The notes: generated by a model not told the origin, from the letters alone. Numbered from the stretch's first letter, positions 23,387 to 34,100 are shown. The stretch is 64,000 nt of DNA from Halomonas lysinitropha (GCF_902500215.1 NZ_CABVOU010000039.1:310001-374000); one strand, 5' to 3'. Numbers and translations: made by a program.

Positions 23387-23941
23387 ATGTGGAAGAACAC
23401 CCATAGCGGCTGGGGGCTGGTCAGCATCCTGCTGCACTGGATCAGTGCCCTGGCCATTATCGGCCTCTTTGCCCTGGGCTGGTGGATGACCGGGCTCGGC
23501 TATTATGACAGCTGGTACAACCTGGGGCCCTGGTGGCATCGCTCCGTTGGGATGTTGCTGCTTTTCGCCACCTTGCTACGTGTGGTCTGGCGCTTTGCCA
23601 ATCCTGTGCCGGTGGAGAGGGGGCATCCCCTCGAGCGCCTGGCCGCGCATTTCGGCCACATCGGTCTTTACGTGCTGATGCTGGTAGTGCTGGTCAGCGG
23701 GTACCTGATCTCGACCGCTGATGGCAAGGGCATCAGCGTATTCGATGCTTTCGTGGTGCCCGCCCTGATCAGCGACCTCCCCAATCAAGCTACCGTGGCT
23801 GGCCAGGTTCACTGGTACAGCGCCCTGGCCCTTATCCTGCTGGCGGCGGGACATACCCTGGCCGCTCTGAAACACCATTGGGTTGATCGAAACGACGTCT
23901 TGATGCGTATGGTCGACCCGCGCCGTTCCCGTCGTCCCTGA
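23387..23941 (+). CDS. Cytochrome b561 family membrane protein
   Basis: Di-haem b-type cytochrome of 184 residues with four membrane helices, of the bacterial CybB/YceJ type that passes electrons between quinol and the periplasm. Conserved histidines lie in ILLHWISAL, WWHRSVGML, HIGLYVLMLV and VHWYSALALILLAAGHTL. The ATG at 23387 (MWKNTHSGWG) is chosen because the family starts with such a short cytoplasmic head. yceI follows 37 bases later, as in E. coli yceJ-yceI. Confidence 0.92.
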   Translation: MWKNTHSGWGLVSILLHWISALAIIGLFALGWWMTGLGYYDSWYNLGPWWHRSVGMLLLFATLLRVVWRFANPVPVERGHPLERLAAHFGHIGLYVLMLVVLVSGYLISTADGKGISVFDAFVVPALISDLPNQATVAGQVHWYSALALILLAAGHTLAALKHHWVDRNDVLMRMVDPRRSRRP

Positions 23942-23978
23942 GGCGATATTTTCCCGACACGACCCGAAGGAGAAATAC

Positions 23979-24566
23979 ATGATCAAGAAGACCGCTATTG
24001 CCACCGCCCTGAGTGCCGTCGCCCTGATGGGCATCAGTCAGGCTCAGGCCGCCGACTACGTCATCGATACCGATGATGGTCAGCATGCCTTCGTGCAGTT
24101 CAAGATTAGCCACCTGGGTTTCTCTTATATCCTCGGCAGCTTCGAGGAATTTTCCGGCACCTTCAGCTATGACCCCGATAATCTGGAGGCCTCCAGCGCC
24201 GGGATCGAGGTTCAGGTCGACAGTCTCAACAGCAACCATGCCGAGCGTGACAAGCACATCAAGAGCGATGACTTCCTTGATGCCAGCCAGTACCCCACTG
24301 CCACTTTCACGTCCATGGATTTCGAACCGACCGGGGACAACGAGGGCGTGCTGACCGGCGAGCTCACCCTGCACGGCGAGACCAACGAGATCGAGATGCC
24401 GGTCGTCCTGGTGGGGGAGGGCGAGGACCCGTGGGGCGGGTATCGTGCCGGCTTCGAGGGGACTACCATGCTGACGCTGGCCGACTTCGGTATCGACATG
24501 AGCGACTTCCCCGAGGTGATGCATGAGCTCGAGCTCTATGTGACCTTCGAAGGCATCCGTCAGTAA
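23979..24566 (+). CDS. yceI: YceI family periplasmic lipid-binding protein
   Basis: Secreted lipocalin-like protein of 195 residues that binds isoprenoid quinones or similar lipids in the family. A signal peptide ends at about residue 24 (MIKKTAIATALSAVALMGIS, cut after AQA). The mature part shows YceI features: FVQFKISHLGFSYILGSF, SNHAERDKHIKSDDFLDAS and ATFTS. An AAGGAGA ribosome binding site precedes it. It pairs with the cytochrome b561 gene and ends in a strong terminator. Confidence 0.93.
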   Translation: MIKKTAIATALSAVALMGISQAQAADYVIDTDDGQHAFVQFKISHLGFSYILGSFEEFSGTFSYDPDNLEASSAGIEVQVDSLNSNHAERDKHIKSDDFLDASQYPTATFTSMDFEPTGDNEGVLTGELTLHGETNEIEMPVVLVGEGEDPWGGYRAGFEGTTMLTLADFGIDMSDFPEVMHELELYVTFEGIRQ

Positions 24567-24602
24567 GGCTTCGGCCCGCGGGTTCGGCCCGTCGTTCAGC
24601 AT

Positions 24603-24639
24603 GACGCCCCCCGGAGAATCCTTCGGGGGGCGTCTTGTT
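24603..24639 (+). terminator. Rho-independent terminator after yceI
   Basis: An 11-bp stem GACGCCCCCCG (24603-24613) with CGGGGGGCGTC (24624-24634) and a 10-base loop, followed by TTGTTG. The remaining bases to 24764 hold no gene. Confidence 0.85.
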
Positions 24640-24764
24640 GCAGAGAGTGAGCAGCGATTCTCGTCGCTCGCCTGCCTCGGGCTTGTGGTGGTTAACCAGC
24701 ATAATGCTCGGTGCCTTGCCGCCATCGGCATGCATGACTTATGCGTGTAGGATGAGACTTCTCG

Positions 24765-26660
24765 ATGTCACACGCGGGGTTCAGCCCGCTTCTTGATGAA
24801 GAGCCACATCGTCCTCCGAAGATGAGGGATTCAATGGGCGGTCGCGATACCGGCTTCCGACACTGGCTGGCGCGTCGGTGGCAAGAGCTCAGAGCCAGAA
24901 AACCCGATGTCCAGGACGATAGCGTTGCTGACGACATCGGGGTCGTTCGCCGCCAGTATCTGGAGAGCGAGCAGCGTTTCCGGGCCCTGCTGGAGAGTCT
25001 GCCCAAGGTGGCAGTCCAGGGATATGATCGTGACCGTCGTGTGATCTACTGGAACGAGGCCAGCACCCGGCTTTATGGCTATGCCGCGTCGGAGGCCCAG
25101 GGCCAGCTGCTGGAAGAGTTGATCATTCCCGCGCCGATGCGGGAGCTGGTGATTCAGGCGCACGGGGCCTGGTTGAGGGAGGGGGTAGAAATTCCCGCCG
25201 AGGAGCTCGAGCTCCAGCACAAGAGCGAGGAACTCGTTCCGGTCTTCTCTCATCACGTCATGCTCGCCGAACACACCGACAATCCCCTGATGTTCTGTAT
25301 CGATGTGGACCTCTCGGATCAGAAGCGAGCAAATCGCGAACTGGATTTCGCTACACGCTTTGATTCACTGACCCGCTTGCCCAATCGTCAGACCTTCGAG
25401 GCACGATTGGATGAGACCATCGCCGACTGTCGCCGACAGGGCGTTGGGCTAGCCCTTGTCTATCTCGACATCGATCACTTCGTGGACATCAATGATGCCC
25501 TCGGCTATGAACAGGGTGATCGATTGCTGATCGAGTTGACTCGGCGGCTTTACCTTGCGACGCGATCCTCCGACTTGATGTCTCGGCTCTCCAGCGACGA
25601 GTTCGTGATCGCCTTCCCGGGGTTCCAGCGCGAGGATGTGCTTCCGCAACTGGTGCACAAGGTCCAGCAGGTCCTCAGGGCTCCCTTCTTGATGAATGGT
25701 TCGCGGCGCCAGGTGTCGGCCTGCCTGGGCGTAAGTCTCTATCCGGATAACGGCAATACGGCGCGGGAGCTGATACGCAATGCTGATGTCGCCAAGAATC
25801 GAGCGAAGCTGGATGGTCGCGGCAGCGTGTGGTTCTTCGATCAGCAGCTTCACGACGAGTTGCTCCACCAGCATCGCCTTGTCGACCGGTTGGAGCGGGC
25901 CATGGACAGTGAAGAGCTCTCGCTGCACTACCAGCCGCAGGTAGCCGTTGGGAGTGGTCGCATCGAGAACCTGGAGGCGCTGCTTCGCTGGCAGCCGGCG
26001 GACGGGGCGCCGGTCTCCCCGGCCGAGTTCATTCCCCTCGCCGAACGCTCCGACCTGATCCATCGTCTCGGTGACTGGGTCATGGAGACCGCCTGCCATC
26101 AGCGTGCTCAGTGGCGAGACGCTGGCCGGGCCATCGAACGCATCGATATCAATTTCTCCGGCCGTCAGATGAGCCGGAGCGACGTATTCCAGCGTTTCGA
26201 GGATTGCCTGGCGCGTTATGATCTGGGACCGCGGCATATCGGTCTCGAGCTCACCGAGAATGTGCTGATCGAAGCCGACGACAGGGTGCTGGAGGGCTTG
26301 CAACGGCTCCATCACCTGGGCTTTCGCATTGCCATCGATGATTTCGGTACTGGCTACTCGTCGCTGAGCTACCTCAAGCACTTCCCGGTCACGGCGCTCA
26401 AGATCGACCGGACCTTCGTGCGGGATGCTCCGGACCAATCCGAGGATCGGGCGATCATGGAGGCCGCGATCTTTATCGGCCATCGTCTGGGGCTCGAGGT
26501 CGTGGCCGAGGGGGTCGAGAACCTTGAGCAGTTCACCCTGATTCGGGAGATGCGCTGCGACCTGGTCCAGGGGTTCTATTTCTTTCATCCCATGCCCGCC
26601 CCGGAGCTGGAGCGCGTGCTGGACGGGCTGCTGGTAGCGCACCAAGACGGTTCGTGCTGA
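24765..26660 (+). CDS. PAS-GGDEF-EAL protein, probable cyclic-di-GMP phosphodiesterase
   Basis: Soluble 631-residue signalling protein. A PAS domain spans about residues 65-185 (EQRFRALLESLPKVAVQGYD). The GGDEF-like domain follows, but its signature is SSDEF at 276-280, so cyclase activity is doubtful; it may only bind GTP. The EAL domain is intact: E404-A405-L406 in NLEALLRW, DDFGTGYSSLSYL for metal binding, and IDRTFVRD. Breakdown of cyclic-di-GMP is therefore the likely output. Starts at 24822 or 24834 are alternatives. No membrane segment is seen, so the PAS domain presumably senses an intracellular signal. Confidence 0.9.
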   Translation: MSHAGFSPLLDEEPHRPPKMRDSMGGRDTGFRHWLARRWQELRARKPDVQDDSVADDIGVVRRQYLESEQRFRALLESLPKVAVQGYDRDRRVIYWNEASTRLYGYAASEAQGQLLEELIIPAPMRELVIQAHGAWLREGVEIPAEELELQHKSEELVPVFSHHVMLAEHTDNPLMFCIDVDLSDQKRANRELDFATRFDSLTRLPNRQTFEARLDETIADCRRQGVGLALVYLDIDHFVDINDALGYEQGDRLLIELTRRLYLATRSSDLMSRLSSDEFVIAFPGFQREDVLPQLVHKVQQVLRAPFLMNGSRRQVSACLGVSLYPDNGNTARELIRNADVAKNRAKLDGRGSVWFFDQQLHDELLHQHRLVDRLERAMDSEELSLHYQPQVAVGSGRIENLEALLRWQPADGAPVSPAEFIPLAERSDLIHRLGDWVMETACHQRAQWRDAGRAIERIDINFSGRQMSRSDVFQRFEDCLARYDLGPRHIGLELTENVLIEADDRVLEGLQRLHHLGFRIAIDDFGTGYSSLSYLKHFPVTALKIDRTFVRDAPDQSEDRAIMEAAIFIGHRLGLEVVAEGVENLEQFTLIREMRCDLVQGFYFFHPMPAPELERVLDGLLVAHQDGSC

Positions 26661-26715
26661 GGACGACGCCACCTTGGCGTAGAATGCCAGGCTTCCGAAC
26701 AGCCACGGAGCCCCT

Positions 26716-28077
26716 GTGAATTCCCACGACGAATCCCCTTCCTCGCTTGGTCTCGTCCTCTGGCGCCAGACCTGGCCCATGGCCATCGGCGTGCTGGCAC
26801 TGCTCGGCTTCCAGCTGGTGGACAGTGCCTTCATCGCGCGGCTCGGCACGGCGCCGCTGGCTGCCCAGTCCTTCACTTTTCCGTTGTCCTTCCTGGTCAT
26901 CGGCATCCAGGTGGGCATGGGAATCGCCATTGCGGCGTTGATCTCGCGGTCCCTGGGGGCAGGGGAGTCTGCCCGGGCACGGCGATTGGGCAGTCTGGTG
27001 CTGCTGGTGGGAACCGTGACGATTGCCCTGCTGGTATTGCTGCTGTGGGCCATCCAGACGCCGATCTTTACCCTGCTGGGGGCCGACGCGTCCACCCGTG
27101 AGCTGATCCGGGCGTACTGGACGCCCCAACTGCTGGCGGCCTGGCTGGGGGCCGTGCTCTATTTCGGCTATAGCCTGTTCCGGGCCCATGGGGATACCTG
27201 GCTGCCCGGCAAGATGATGGTGATCACCAGCCTGGTCAATCTGGTCCTTGATCCGTTGCTGATCTTCGGCATCGGGCCCTGGGCGGGTCTGGGATTGCCC
27301 GGGGCGGCCTGGGCAACGTCGATCGCCTTCGCAACCGGCCTGCTGGTACTGAGCCGTCGGCTGGTTGTCATGGACTGGCTGGCGGCCGAGGGGCTCCTCG
27401 GGGAGTTGCGCCGTTCGCTGGTGCCCTTCGCTGGCATTGCCGGCCCGGCCATGATCAGCCAACTGATGCCGCCCCTGGCGGCGATGCTCGCCATCTCGGT
27501 AGTGGCCTCCCTGGGCGAAGCTCAGGTGGCGGCCTGGGGGCTGGCCAGCCGCCTGGAAACCCTCTCGTTGATGGTAGTGCTGGCCATGACGATGTCGCTG
27601 CCGCCCTGGCTCGGACGCTGTTACGGTAGCGGTGACTGGGACCAGATACACCGGCTGATGCGCCTGGCGCTCAAGGTAGTGGTCGTCTGGCAGTTGTCGC
27701 TGGGTCTGCTGATGGCCCTGGCATCGCCCTGGGTGGCGCTTGCCCTTTCCGGCAATCCCGAGGTGCGCGATGACCTGGCGACGCTGATTCGCTTCCTGTT
27801 GCCCAGCTATGCGGCACTGGGCGTCTGCATGATCGTGGTCTCGGCGGGCAACGCCCTGGGCTGGCCGCTACGCGCCATGCTGATGTCGGCCGCCCGGCTG
27901 TTCGTCTTCTATCTGCCTTGCCTCTGGGTCGGGGCCTGGCTGGGGGACCTGCTGGGTCTGGCCATGGGGGCGGCGCTCGGCAACCTGCTGGCGGGACTGG
28001 CGGCCTGGCAGGTGCTGCGACGCATCCTCGCGGCTCCTCGCAGGCAGCCAGTGACGATGGAGCGTCCGATCAGCTAA
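26716..28077 (+). CDS. MATE family efflux transporter (DinF-like)
   Basis: Cation-coupled multidrug or metabolite exporter, 453 residues with about twelve membrane helices in two similar halves. It starts at GTG 26716 with CGGAG seven bases upstream. QLVDSAFIARLGTAPLAAQ near the N-terminus matches the MATE first-helix region, and the corresponding second-half segment is SLGEAQVAAWGLASRLE. Substrate cannot be deduced. It converges with the aminotransferase gene across a long bidirectional hairpin. Confidence 0.9.
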   Translation: MNSHDESPSSLGLVLWRQTWPMAIGVLALLGFQLVDSAFIARLGTAPLAAQSFTFPLSFLVIGIQVGMGIAIAALISRSLGAGESARARRLGSLVLLVGTVTIALLVLLLWAIQTPIFTLLGADASTRELIRAYWTPQLLAAWLGAVLYFGYSLFRAHGDTWLPGKMMVITSLVNLVLDPLLIFGIGPWAGLGLPGAAWATSIAFATGLLVLSRRLVVMDWLAAEGLLGELRRSLVPFAGIAGPAMISQLMPPLAAMLAISVVASLGEAQVAAWGLASRLETLSLMVVLAMTMSLPPWLGRCYGSGDWDQIHRLMRLALKVVVVWQLSLGLLMALASPWVALALSGNPEVRDDLATLIRFLLPSYAALGVCMIVVSAGNALGWPLRAMLMSAARLFVFYLPCLWVGAWLGDLLGLAMGAALGNLLAGLAAWQVLRRILAAPRRQPVTMERPIS

Positions 28078-28121
28078 GTGACGGGCAAGACAGAGTGCTC
28101 AGCGGGTAACTCTGAGGCCTC

Positions 28122-28187
28122 GCATTCTGGCTCGCCGCAACAACGACGCCCGGGCCGATGGCCCGGGCGTCGTCGTTGCCAGAATGC
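28122..28187. terminator. Extended bidirectional hairpin between convergent genes
   Basis: A 13-bp core stem CGACGCCCGGGCC / GGCCCGGGCGTCG (28144-28156 and 28160-28172) with a 3-base GAT loop. An outer pair GCATTCTGGC (28122-28131) and GCCAGAATGC (28178-28187) extends it beyond an asymmetric bulge. It lies between the MATE gene (plus) and the aminotransferase (minus) and can serve both strands. Confidence 0.75.
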
Positions 28188-28192
28188 TGGTA

Positions 28193-29380
28193 TCAGTTGA
28201 CCGCGGCGATCGCCTTGGCCAGGTAGCCCAGGTTGTCGTGGGAGAAGCCCGCCACGTTGGCGCGGCCCGAGCGCACCATGTAGATGCCGAAGTCGTCGCG
28301 CAGGCGGTCGACCTGCTCGGGTGTCAGGCCGGTGTAGGAGAACATGCCGCGCTGCTCGGCCACGCAGGCGTATTTCTGGTCCAGCTCGTAGGGCTTCAGG
28401 GCCTCGACGAAGTCGCGACGCAGGGTGTTGATGCGGTCGCGCATCTCGGTGAGCTCCTCGCGCCAGACGGCCGCGAGCTCAGCGGAGTGCAGGATCTCGC
28501 TGACGATGGCACCGCCGTGGGCCGGCGGGTTCGAGTAGTTCTCACGGGCCACGATGGCGATCTGGGAGCGGACGTTTTCCATCTGCTCGTGATTCTTCGC
28601 CACCATGATCAGGCAGCCGGTGCGCTCGCAATAGATGCCGAAGTTCTTGGAACAGGAACTGGTGATGATGACCTCGTCGAGATTCTCGGCCATCAGCCGA
28701 ACCCCGTAGGCGTCCTCATCCAGGCCCTCGCCGAAGCCTTGATAGGCGAAGTCGATCAGCGGTAGCAGGTTGCGCTCGCTGACGACTTCGAACACCTGCT
28801 GCCACTGGTCGCGAGAAAGATCGAAGCCGGTGGGGTTGTGGCAGCAGGCGTGGAGCAGCACCACGTCACCCTCGGGGATCTGCTTGAGCGCCCCCAGCAT
28901 GCCGTCGAAGTCGAGACGGTTCTCGGCGTCCACATAGGGGTACTTGTGCAGGGTCAGGCCGGCGGCCGGGAAGATGCCCAGATGGTTCGGCCAGGTCGGG
29001 TCGGAGACCCAGATGTCCTTGCCGGGCAGCTGGGTGGCAATGAAGTCGGCCGCCAGTCGCAGGGCACCGGTGCCGCCGGGTGACTGGGTGGCGCTGGCAC
29101 GCTTGGCCTCCAGCACCGGCGATCCGTCGCCCAGCACCATGGGCAGGATCACCTCGCCATATGCCGGCGCGCCATGCGAGCCGATGTAGGTCTTGGTGGT
29201 TTCGTTCTTGAGCAGCAGGGCCTCGGCTTCCTTGACGGCGCGCATCACAGGCGTATTGCCCTGGTCGTCCTTGTAGACGCCGACGCCGAGATCGACCTTC
29301 TGAGGGTTGGTGTCTTTCTTGAAGGCTTCGATCAGACCGAGGATGGCGTCCCCGGGAACCCGCTCAATTTTCTCGAACAT
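28193..29380 (-). CDS. phhC: Aromatic amino acid aminotransferase (PhhC/TyrB type)
   Basis: Class I pyridoxal-phosphate aminotransferase (395 residues) moving the amino group of tyrosine or phenylalanine to 2-oxoglutarate, giving 4-hydroxyphenylpyruvate for Hpd. The PLP lysine is K245 in SSCSKNFGIYCERTG; HACCHNPTGFDLS and SDPTWPNHLGIF are typical of the AspC/TyrB group. It starts right after the phhB stop, with no gap. AspC and TyrB cannot be told apart by motif alone; the phhB and tyrR neighbours favour the aromatic role. Confidence 0.9.
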   Translation of the reverse strand: MFEKIERVPGDAILGLIEAFKKDTNPQKVDLGVGVYKDDQGNTPVMRAVKEAEALLLKNETTKTYIGSHGAPAYGEVILPMVLGDGSPVLEAKRASATQSPGGTGALRLAADFIATQLPGKDIWVSDPTWPNHLGIFPAAGLTLHKYPYVDAENRLDFDGMLGALKQIPEGDVVLLHACCHNPTGFDLSRDQWQQVFEVVSERNLLPLIDFAYQGFGEGLDEDAYGVRLMAENLDEVIITSSCSKNFGIYCERTGCLIMVAKNHEQMENVRSQIAIVARENYSNPPAHGGAIVSEILHSAELAAVWREELTEMRDRINTLRRDFVEALKPYELDQKYACVAEQRGMFSYTGLTPEQVDRLRDDFGIYMVRSGRANVAGFSHDNLGYLAKAIAAVN

Positions 29381-29719
29381 TTATTTCGCTACCTCGTCGG
29401 TTCTGGCGGCAAGAATGAAATCGTTCCGGTGCAGGCCCTTGATCTTGTGTGACCACCAGGTCACGGTCACCTTGCCATATTCGGTAAGGATCGCGGGATG
29501 GTGATCGGCTTGCTCGGCGATCTCGCCAACCCGTTGGGTGAAGTCGAGAGCCTGCTGGAAGTCGCGGAACTTGAAGGTCCGCTCCAGTTGCATGATGCCA
29601 TCGCGATCAACGATCTGCCACTCGGGGATATCGGCCTTGTACTGCTCGATCTCGTCCTCGGTCACCTTGGGGGCGTCGATGCTGCAGGCTTCGCACTGCT
29701 GTTCGGAAAGCTGGCTCAT
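29381..29719 (-). CDS. phhB: Pterin-4-alpha-carbinolamine dehydratase
   Basis: Recycles the tetrahydropterin cofactor of phenylalanine hydroxylase by dehydrating 4a-hydroxytetrahydropterin. The 112-residue protein has the family motif [20 protein letters not shown]. The ATG at 29719 has AAGGAGAT before it. In Pseudomonas the order is phhA-phhB-phhC; here phhB is first and no phenylalanine hydroxylase gene is present in the window. Divergent from tyrR, with two TyrR-box-like sites in between. Confidence 0.94.
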   Translation of the reverse strand: MSQLSEQQCEACSIDAPKVTEDEIEQYKADIPEWQIVDRDGIMQLERTFKFRDFQQALDFTQRVGEIAEQADHHPAILTEYGKVTVTWWSHKIKGLHRNDFILAARTDEVAK

Positions 29720-29871
29720 GGTATCTCCTTGTCGTTTCAATGGGTCGTTTGGTCAACCTTGCTCGTGGTCTCCTGTCCGAAAAGGTCGTGCAGAGTCCCG
29801 AGATCGTCAAGCGCGCGGTAGCACGCTTGGAGGCGGTCGACGGGAGCTGGCGCGCCTTGAGGCAGAGCAGG

Positions 29872-29889
29872 TGTCACGTTATCTTGACA
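29872..29889. promoter_or_regulatory. TyrR/PhhR-box-like operator 1
   Basis: TGTCAC-N6-TTGACA, close to the known TyrR box TGTAAA-N6-TTTACA, with the key G and C at the required spacing. It lies between divergent phhB and tyrR, about 55 bases before the tyrR start. Confidence 0.6.
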
Positions 29890-29893
29890 CTTC

Positions 29894-29911
29894 GGTCACG
29901 TTAGCGTGACG
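29894..29911. promoter_or_regulatory. TyrR/PhhR-box-like operator 2
   Basis: GGTCAC-N6-GTGACG, whose central 16 bases form an inverted repeat (GTCACG-TTAG-CGTGAC). Its start is 22 bases from the start of box 1, about two helical turns, so both would face the same side of the DNA. Confidence 0.55.
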
Positions 29912-29944
29912 ACTTTTCTGACACCCAAGAGAGAACCTGTCCCG

Positions 29945-31504
29945 ATGCGACTGAGGTTTCACTGCCAGAACCGGATCGGCATCCTGCGTGACATCGTCGC
30001 CCACTTCTCCGATTACGGCCTCAACGTGGCCCGCGGGGAGGTGGGGGGCGAGCACGGCAATGCCATCTACCTGCATGTGCCCCATCTGCTTCATGCGCAA
30101 CTGGCCACCCTCAGGCCGGAGCTGGAGGCGGTCCCGGGGGTCTTTGCAGTGCGCCAGGTCAGCCTGATGCCCAGCGAGCGACGACACCTGGAGCTGGATG
30201 CGCTGCTCTCCTCGCTTTCCGACCCGGTGATGTCCATCGACATGGAAGGGCATATCGTGGCCGCCAACCGGGCCGCCGGGCAGTTGCTTGGCGTACGCAT
30301 CGACGAGGTGCCCGGGCTGTCGCTGGATCGTCATCTCCCGGAGCTGGACCTGCCGGCCCTGATCCGGCGCAACAATGCCCGGGTCAATGGCTTGCGTATC
30401 AAGCTTCGCGATACCACTTTCCTTGCCGATATCGCGCCGCTGCACCGGGAGCACCAGGAGGACGTGGCCTCTCTGGCCGGTGCCGTGGTGACCCTGCACC
30501 GAGCCGATCGCATCGGGGAGCGTATCTACCAGGTGCAGCGTCAGGAGCTACGTGGCTTCGAGGCGATCTTTCAAGCGAGCCCACGACTGCAGACAGTGAT
30601 TCGCGAGGCCCGGCGGATGGCGCCGCTGGATGCCCCCTTGCTGATTCAGGGCGAGACCGGCACCGGGAAGGAGCTGCTGGCCCGGGCCTGCCATCTGGCC
30701 AGTGCGCGGGGCCAGGCTCCCTTCATGGCCCTCAACTGCGCGGGCCTGCCCGAGTCCATGGCCGAGACCGAGCTGTTCGGCTATGCCCCCGGTGCTTTCG
30801 AGGGCGCGCGAGCCGAGGGCAAGCTGGGCCTGCTGGAACTGACGGCTGGCGGCACCATCTTTCTCGACGAGGTGGGCGAGATGAGCCCACGGCTGCAGGT
30901 CAAGCTGCTGCGATTCCTGCAGGATGGCGGCTTCCGCCGAGTGGGGAGCGACGAGGAGACCTGGCTCGACGTGCGGGTCATCTGTGCCACTCAGCAGGAC
31001 CTTCCCGCACTCTGTGCCCAGGGCCTGTTTCGCCATGACCTCTACCATCGCCTCAATGTGCTGTCGCTGCAGGTGCCACCCCTGCGCGAGTGTCGGGATG
31101 GCATGGAGGCGTTGGCCATGCACTTCATCGACCGCGCCGCGCGCCAGATCGGCTGCGGCCTCCCGGGCCTCTCTTCGCCGGCCCTGGCGAGGCTCGTCGC
31201 CTACCATTGGCCCGGCAATGTCCGCCAGCTCGAGAACGTGCTCTTCCAGGCGGTCTCGCTGTGCGACGGCGAGACCATCGAGCCCGACCACCTTCGCCTG
31301 CCCGACGTCGGGGATTCGGCAGGCCTGGCGGGCATCGACCTCGAGAGCTCCCTCGCCGGCATCCTCGGCGAGGTGGAGCGCCGGGTGCTCGAGGAACTCT
31401 ATCCCCGGCATCCATCCAGCCGCCAGCTGGCCAAGCGTCTCGGGGTCTCCCATACCACCATCGCCAACAAGCTCAGACGCCACGGAATCGGCGGGGAGGA
31501 GTGA
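29945..31504 (+). CDS. tyrR: TyrR/PhhR-type aromatic amino acid regulator
   Basis: Transcription regulator of about 519 residues. Order: ACT domain (MRLRFHCQNRIGILRDIV), PAS domain about 80-150, AAA+ sigma-54-activator-like domain with Walker A GETGTGKE, and a C-terminal helix-turn-helix (SRQLAKRLGVSHTTIANKL). At the sigma-54 contact loop it reads GAFEGA (283-288) instead of GAFTGA, which fits TyrR/PhhR proteins that act at sigma-70 promoters. The ATG at 29945 is chosen because the ACT domain starts there. Divergent from phhB-phhC; likely controls them and hpd in response to tyrosine or phenylalanine. Confidence 0.92.
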   Translation: MRLRFHCQNRIGILRDIVAHFSDYGLNVARGEVGGEHGNAIYLHVPHLLHAQLATLRPELEAVPGVFAVRQVSLMPSERRHLELDALLSSLSDPVMSIDMEGHIVAANRAAGQLLGVRIDEVPGLSLDRHLPELDLPALIRRNNARVNGLRIKLRDTTFLADIAPLHREHQEDVASLAGAVVTLHRADRIGERIYQVQRQELRGFEAIFQASPRLQTVIREARRMAPLDAPLLIQGETGTGKELLARACHLASARGQAPFMALNCAGLPESMAETELFGYAPGAFEGARAEGKLGLLELTAGGTIFLDEVGEMSPRLQVKLLRFLQDGGFRRVGSDEETWLDVRVICATQQDLPALCAQGLFRHDLYHRLNVLSLQVPPLRECRDGMEALAMHFIDRAARQIGCGLPGLSSPALARLVAYHWPGNVRQLENVLFQAVSLCDGETIEPDHLRLPDVGDSAGLAGIDLESSLAGILGEVERRVLEELYPRHPSSRQLAKRLGVSHTTIANKLRRHGIGGEE

Positions 31505-32133
31505 TGCGCTGTCCTACCCGAAGCTCTCCGTCGCCTGAAGGGCTGCCTCTGTGGCTCAAGCTGGTCTTCAGCCTCTGGGTCGCCACCTGGGCGCCGACCT
31601 ACTGGATGCTGCTGGGCCCCCAGAACTACTTCTGGCTGTGCAACCTGGCCAACTTCCTGCTCCTGGCGGGACTCTGGAGCGAGAGCCGGCGGCTGATCTC
31701 CATGCAGTGGCTGGCCGTGGCCCTGGTGGGCACCTTCTGGGCGGTGGATGTGGGTACCGCCTGGGTGACCGGCTGGCACCCCATCGGCGGTACCGAATAC
31801 ATGTTCGATCCCCAACATCCTCCGCTGACACGGGCGATGTCGCTCTACCACCTGATCCTGCCGCTGGTGGCGGGCTTCGCGATCTGGCGGATCGGCTATG
31901 ACCGCCGGGCGCTGGTCTGGCAGAGCCTGCTCACCTGGCTGGTGATTCCCGCCAGCTACCTCTTCACCGAGGCCGAACGCAATATCAACTGGGTCGAGGG
32001 GCCCTTCGGGCAGCCCCAGGACAGTCTCCCGCCCCTGGTGTATCTGGCCGGTTTGATGCTGCTCTGGCCCCTTGTGGTCTATCTGCCGGTGCACGGGCTG
32101 ACCCTGGCGCTGTCACGTCGCCGTTGCGGCTGA
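31504..32133 (+). CDS. Uncharacterised membrane protein coupled to tyrR
   Basis: About 209 residues with five to six hydrophobic segments: for example LPLWLKLVFSLWVATWAPTY near the N-terminus and LAGLMLLWPLVVYLPVHGL near the end. Its ATG shares one base with the tyrR stop (TGATG), so it is probably translated together with the regulator. Aromatic and histidine-containing loops (GWHPIGGTEYMFDPQHPP) stand out. I do not recognise the family. A role in sensing or transport of aromatic compounds can only be guessed from context. Confidence 0.75.
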   Translation: MRCPTRSSPSPEGLPLWLKLVFSLWVATWAPTYWMLLGPQNYFWLCNLANFLLLAGLWSESRRLISMQWLAVALVGTFWAVDVGTAWVTGWHPIGGTEYMFDPQHPPLTRAMSLYHLILPLVAGFAIWRIGYDRRALVWQSLLTWLVIPASYLFTEAERNINWVEGPFGQPQDSLPPLVYLAGLMLLWPLVVYLPVHGLTLALSRRRCG

Positions 32134-32138
32134 CCCGG

Positions 32139-34100
<1,962 letters not shown>

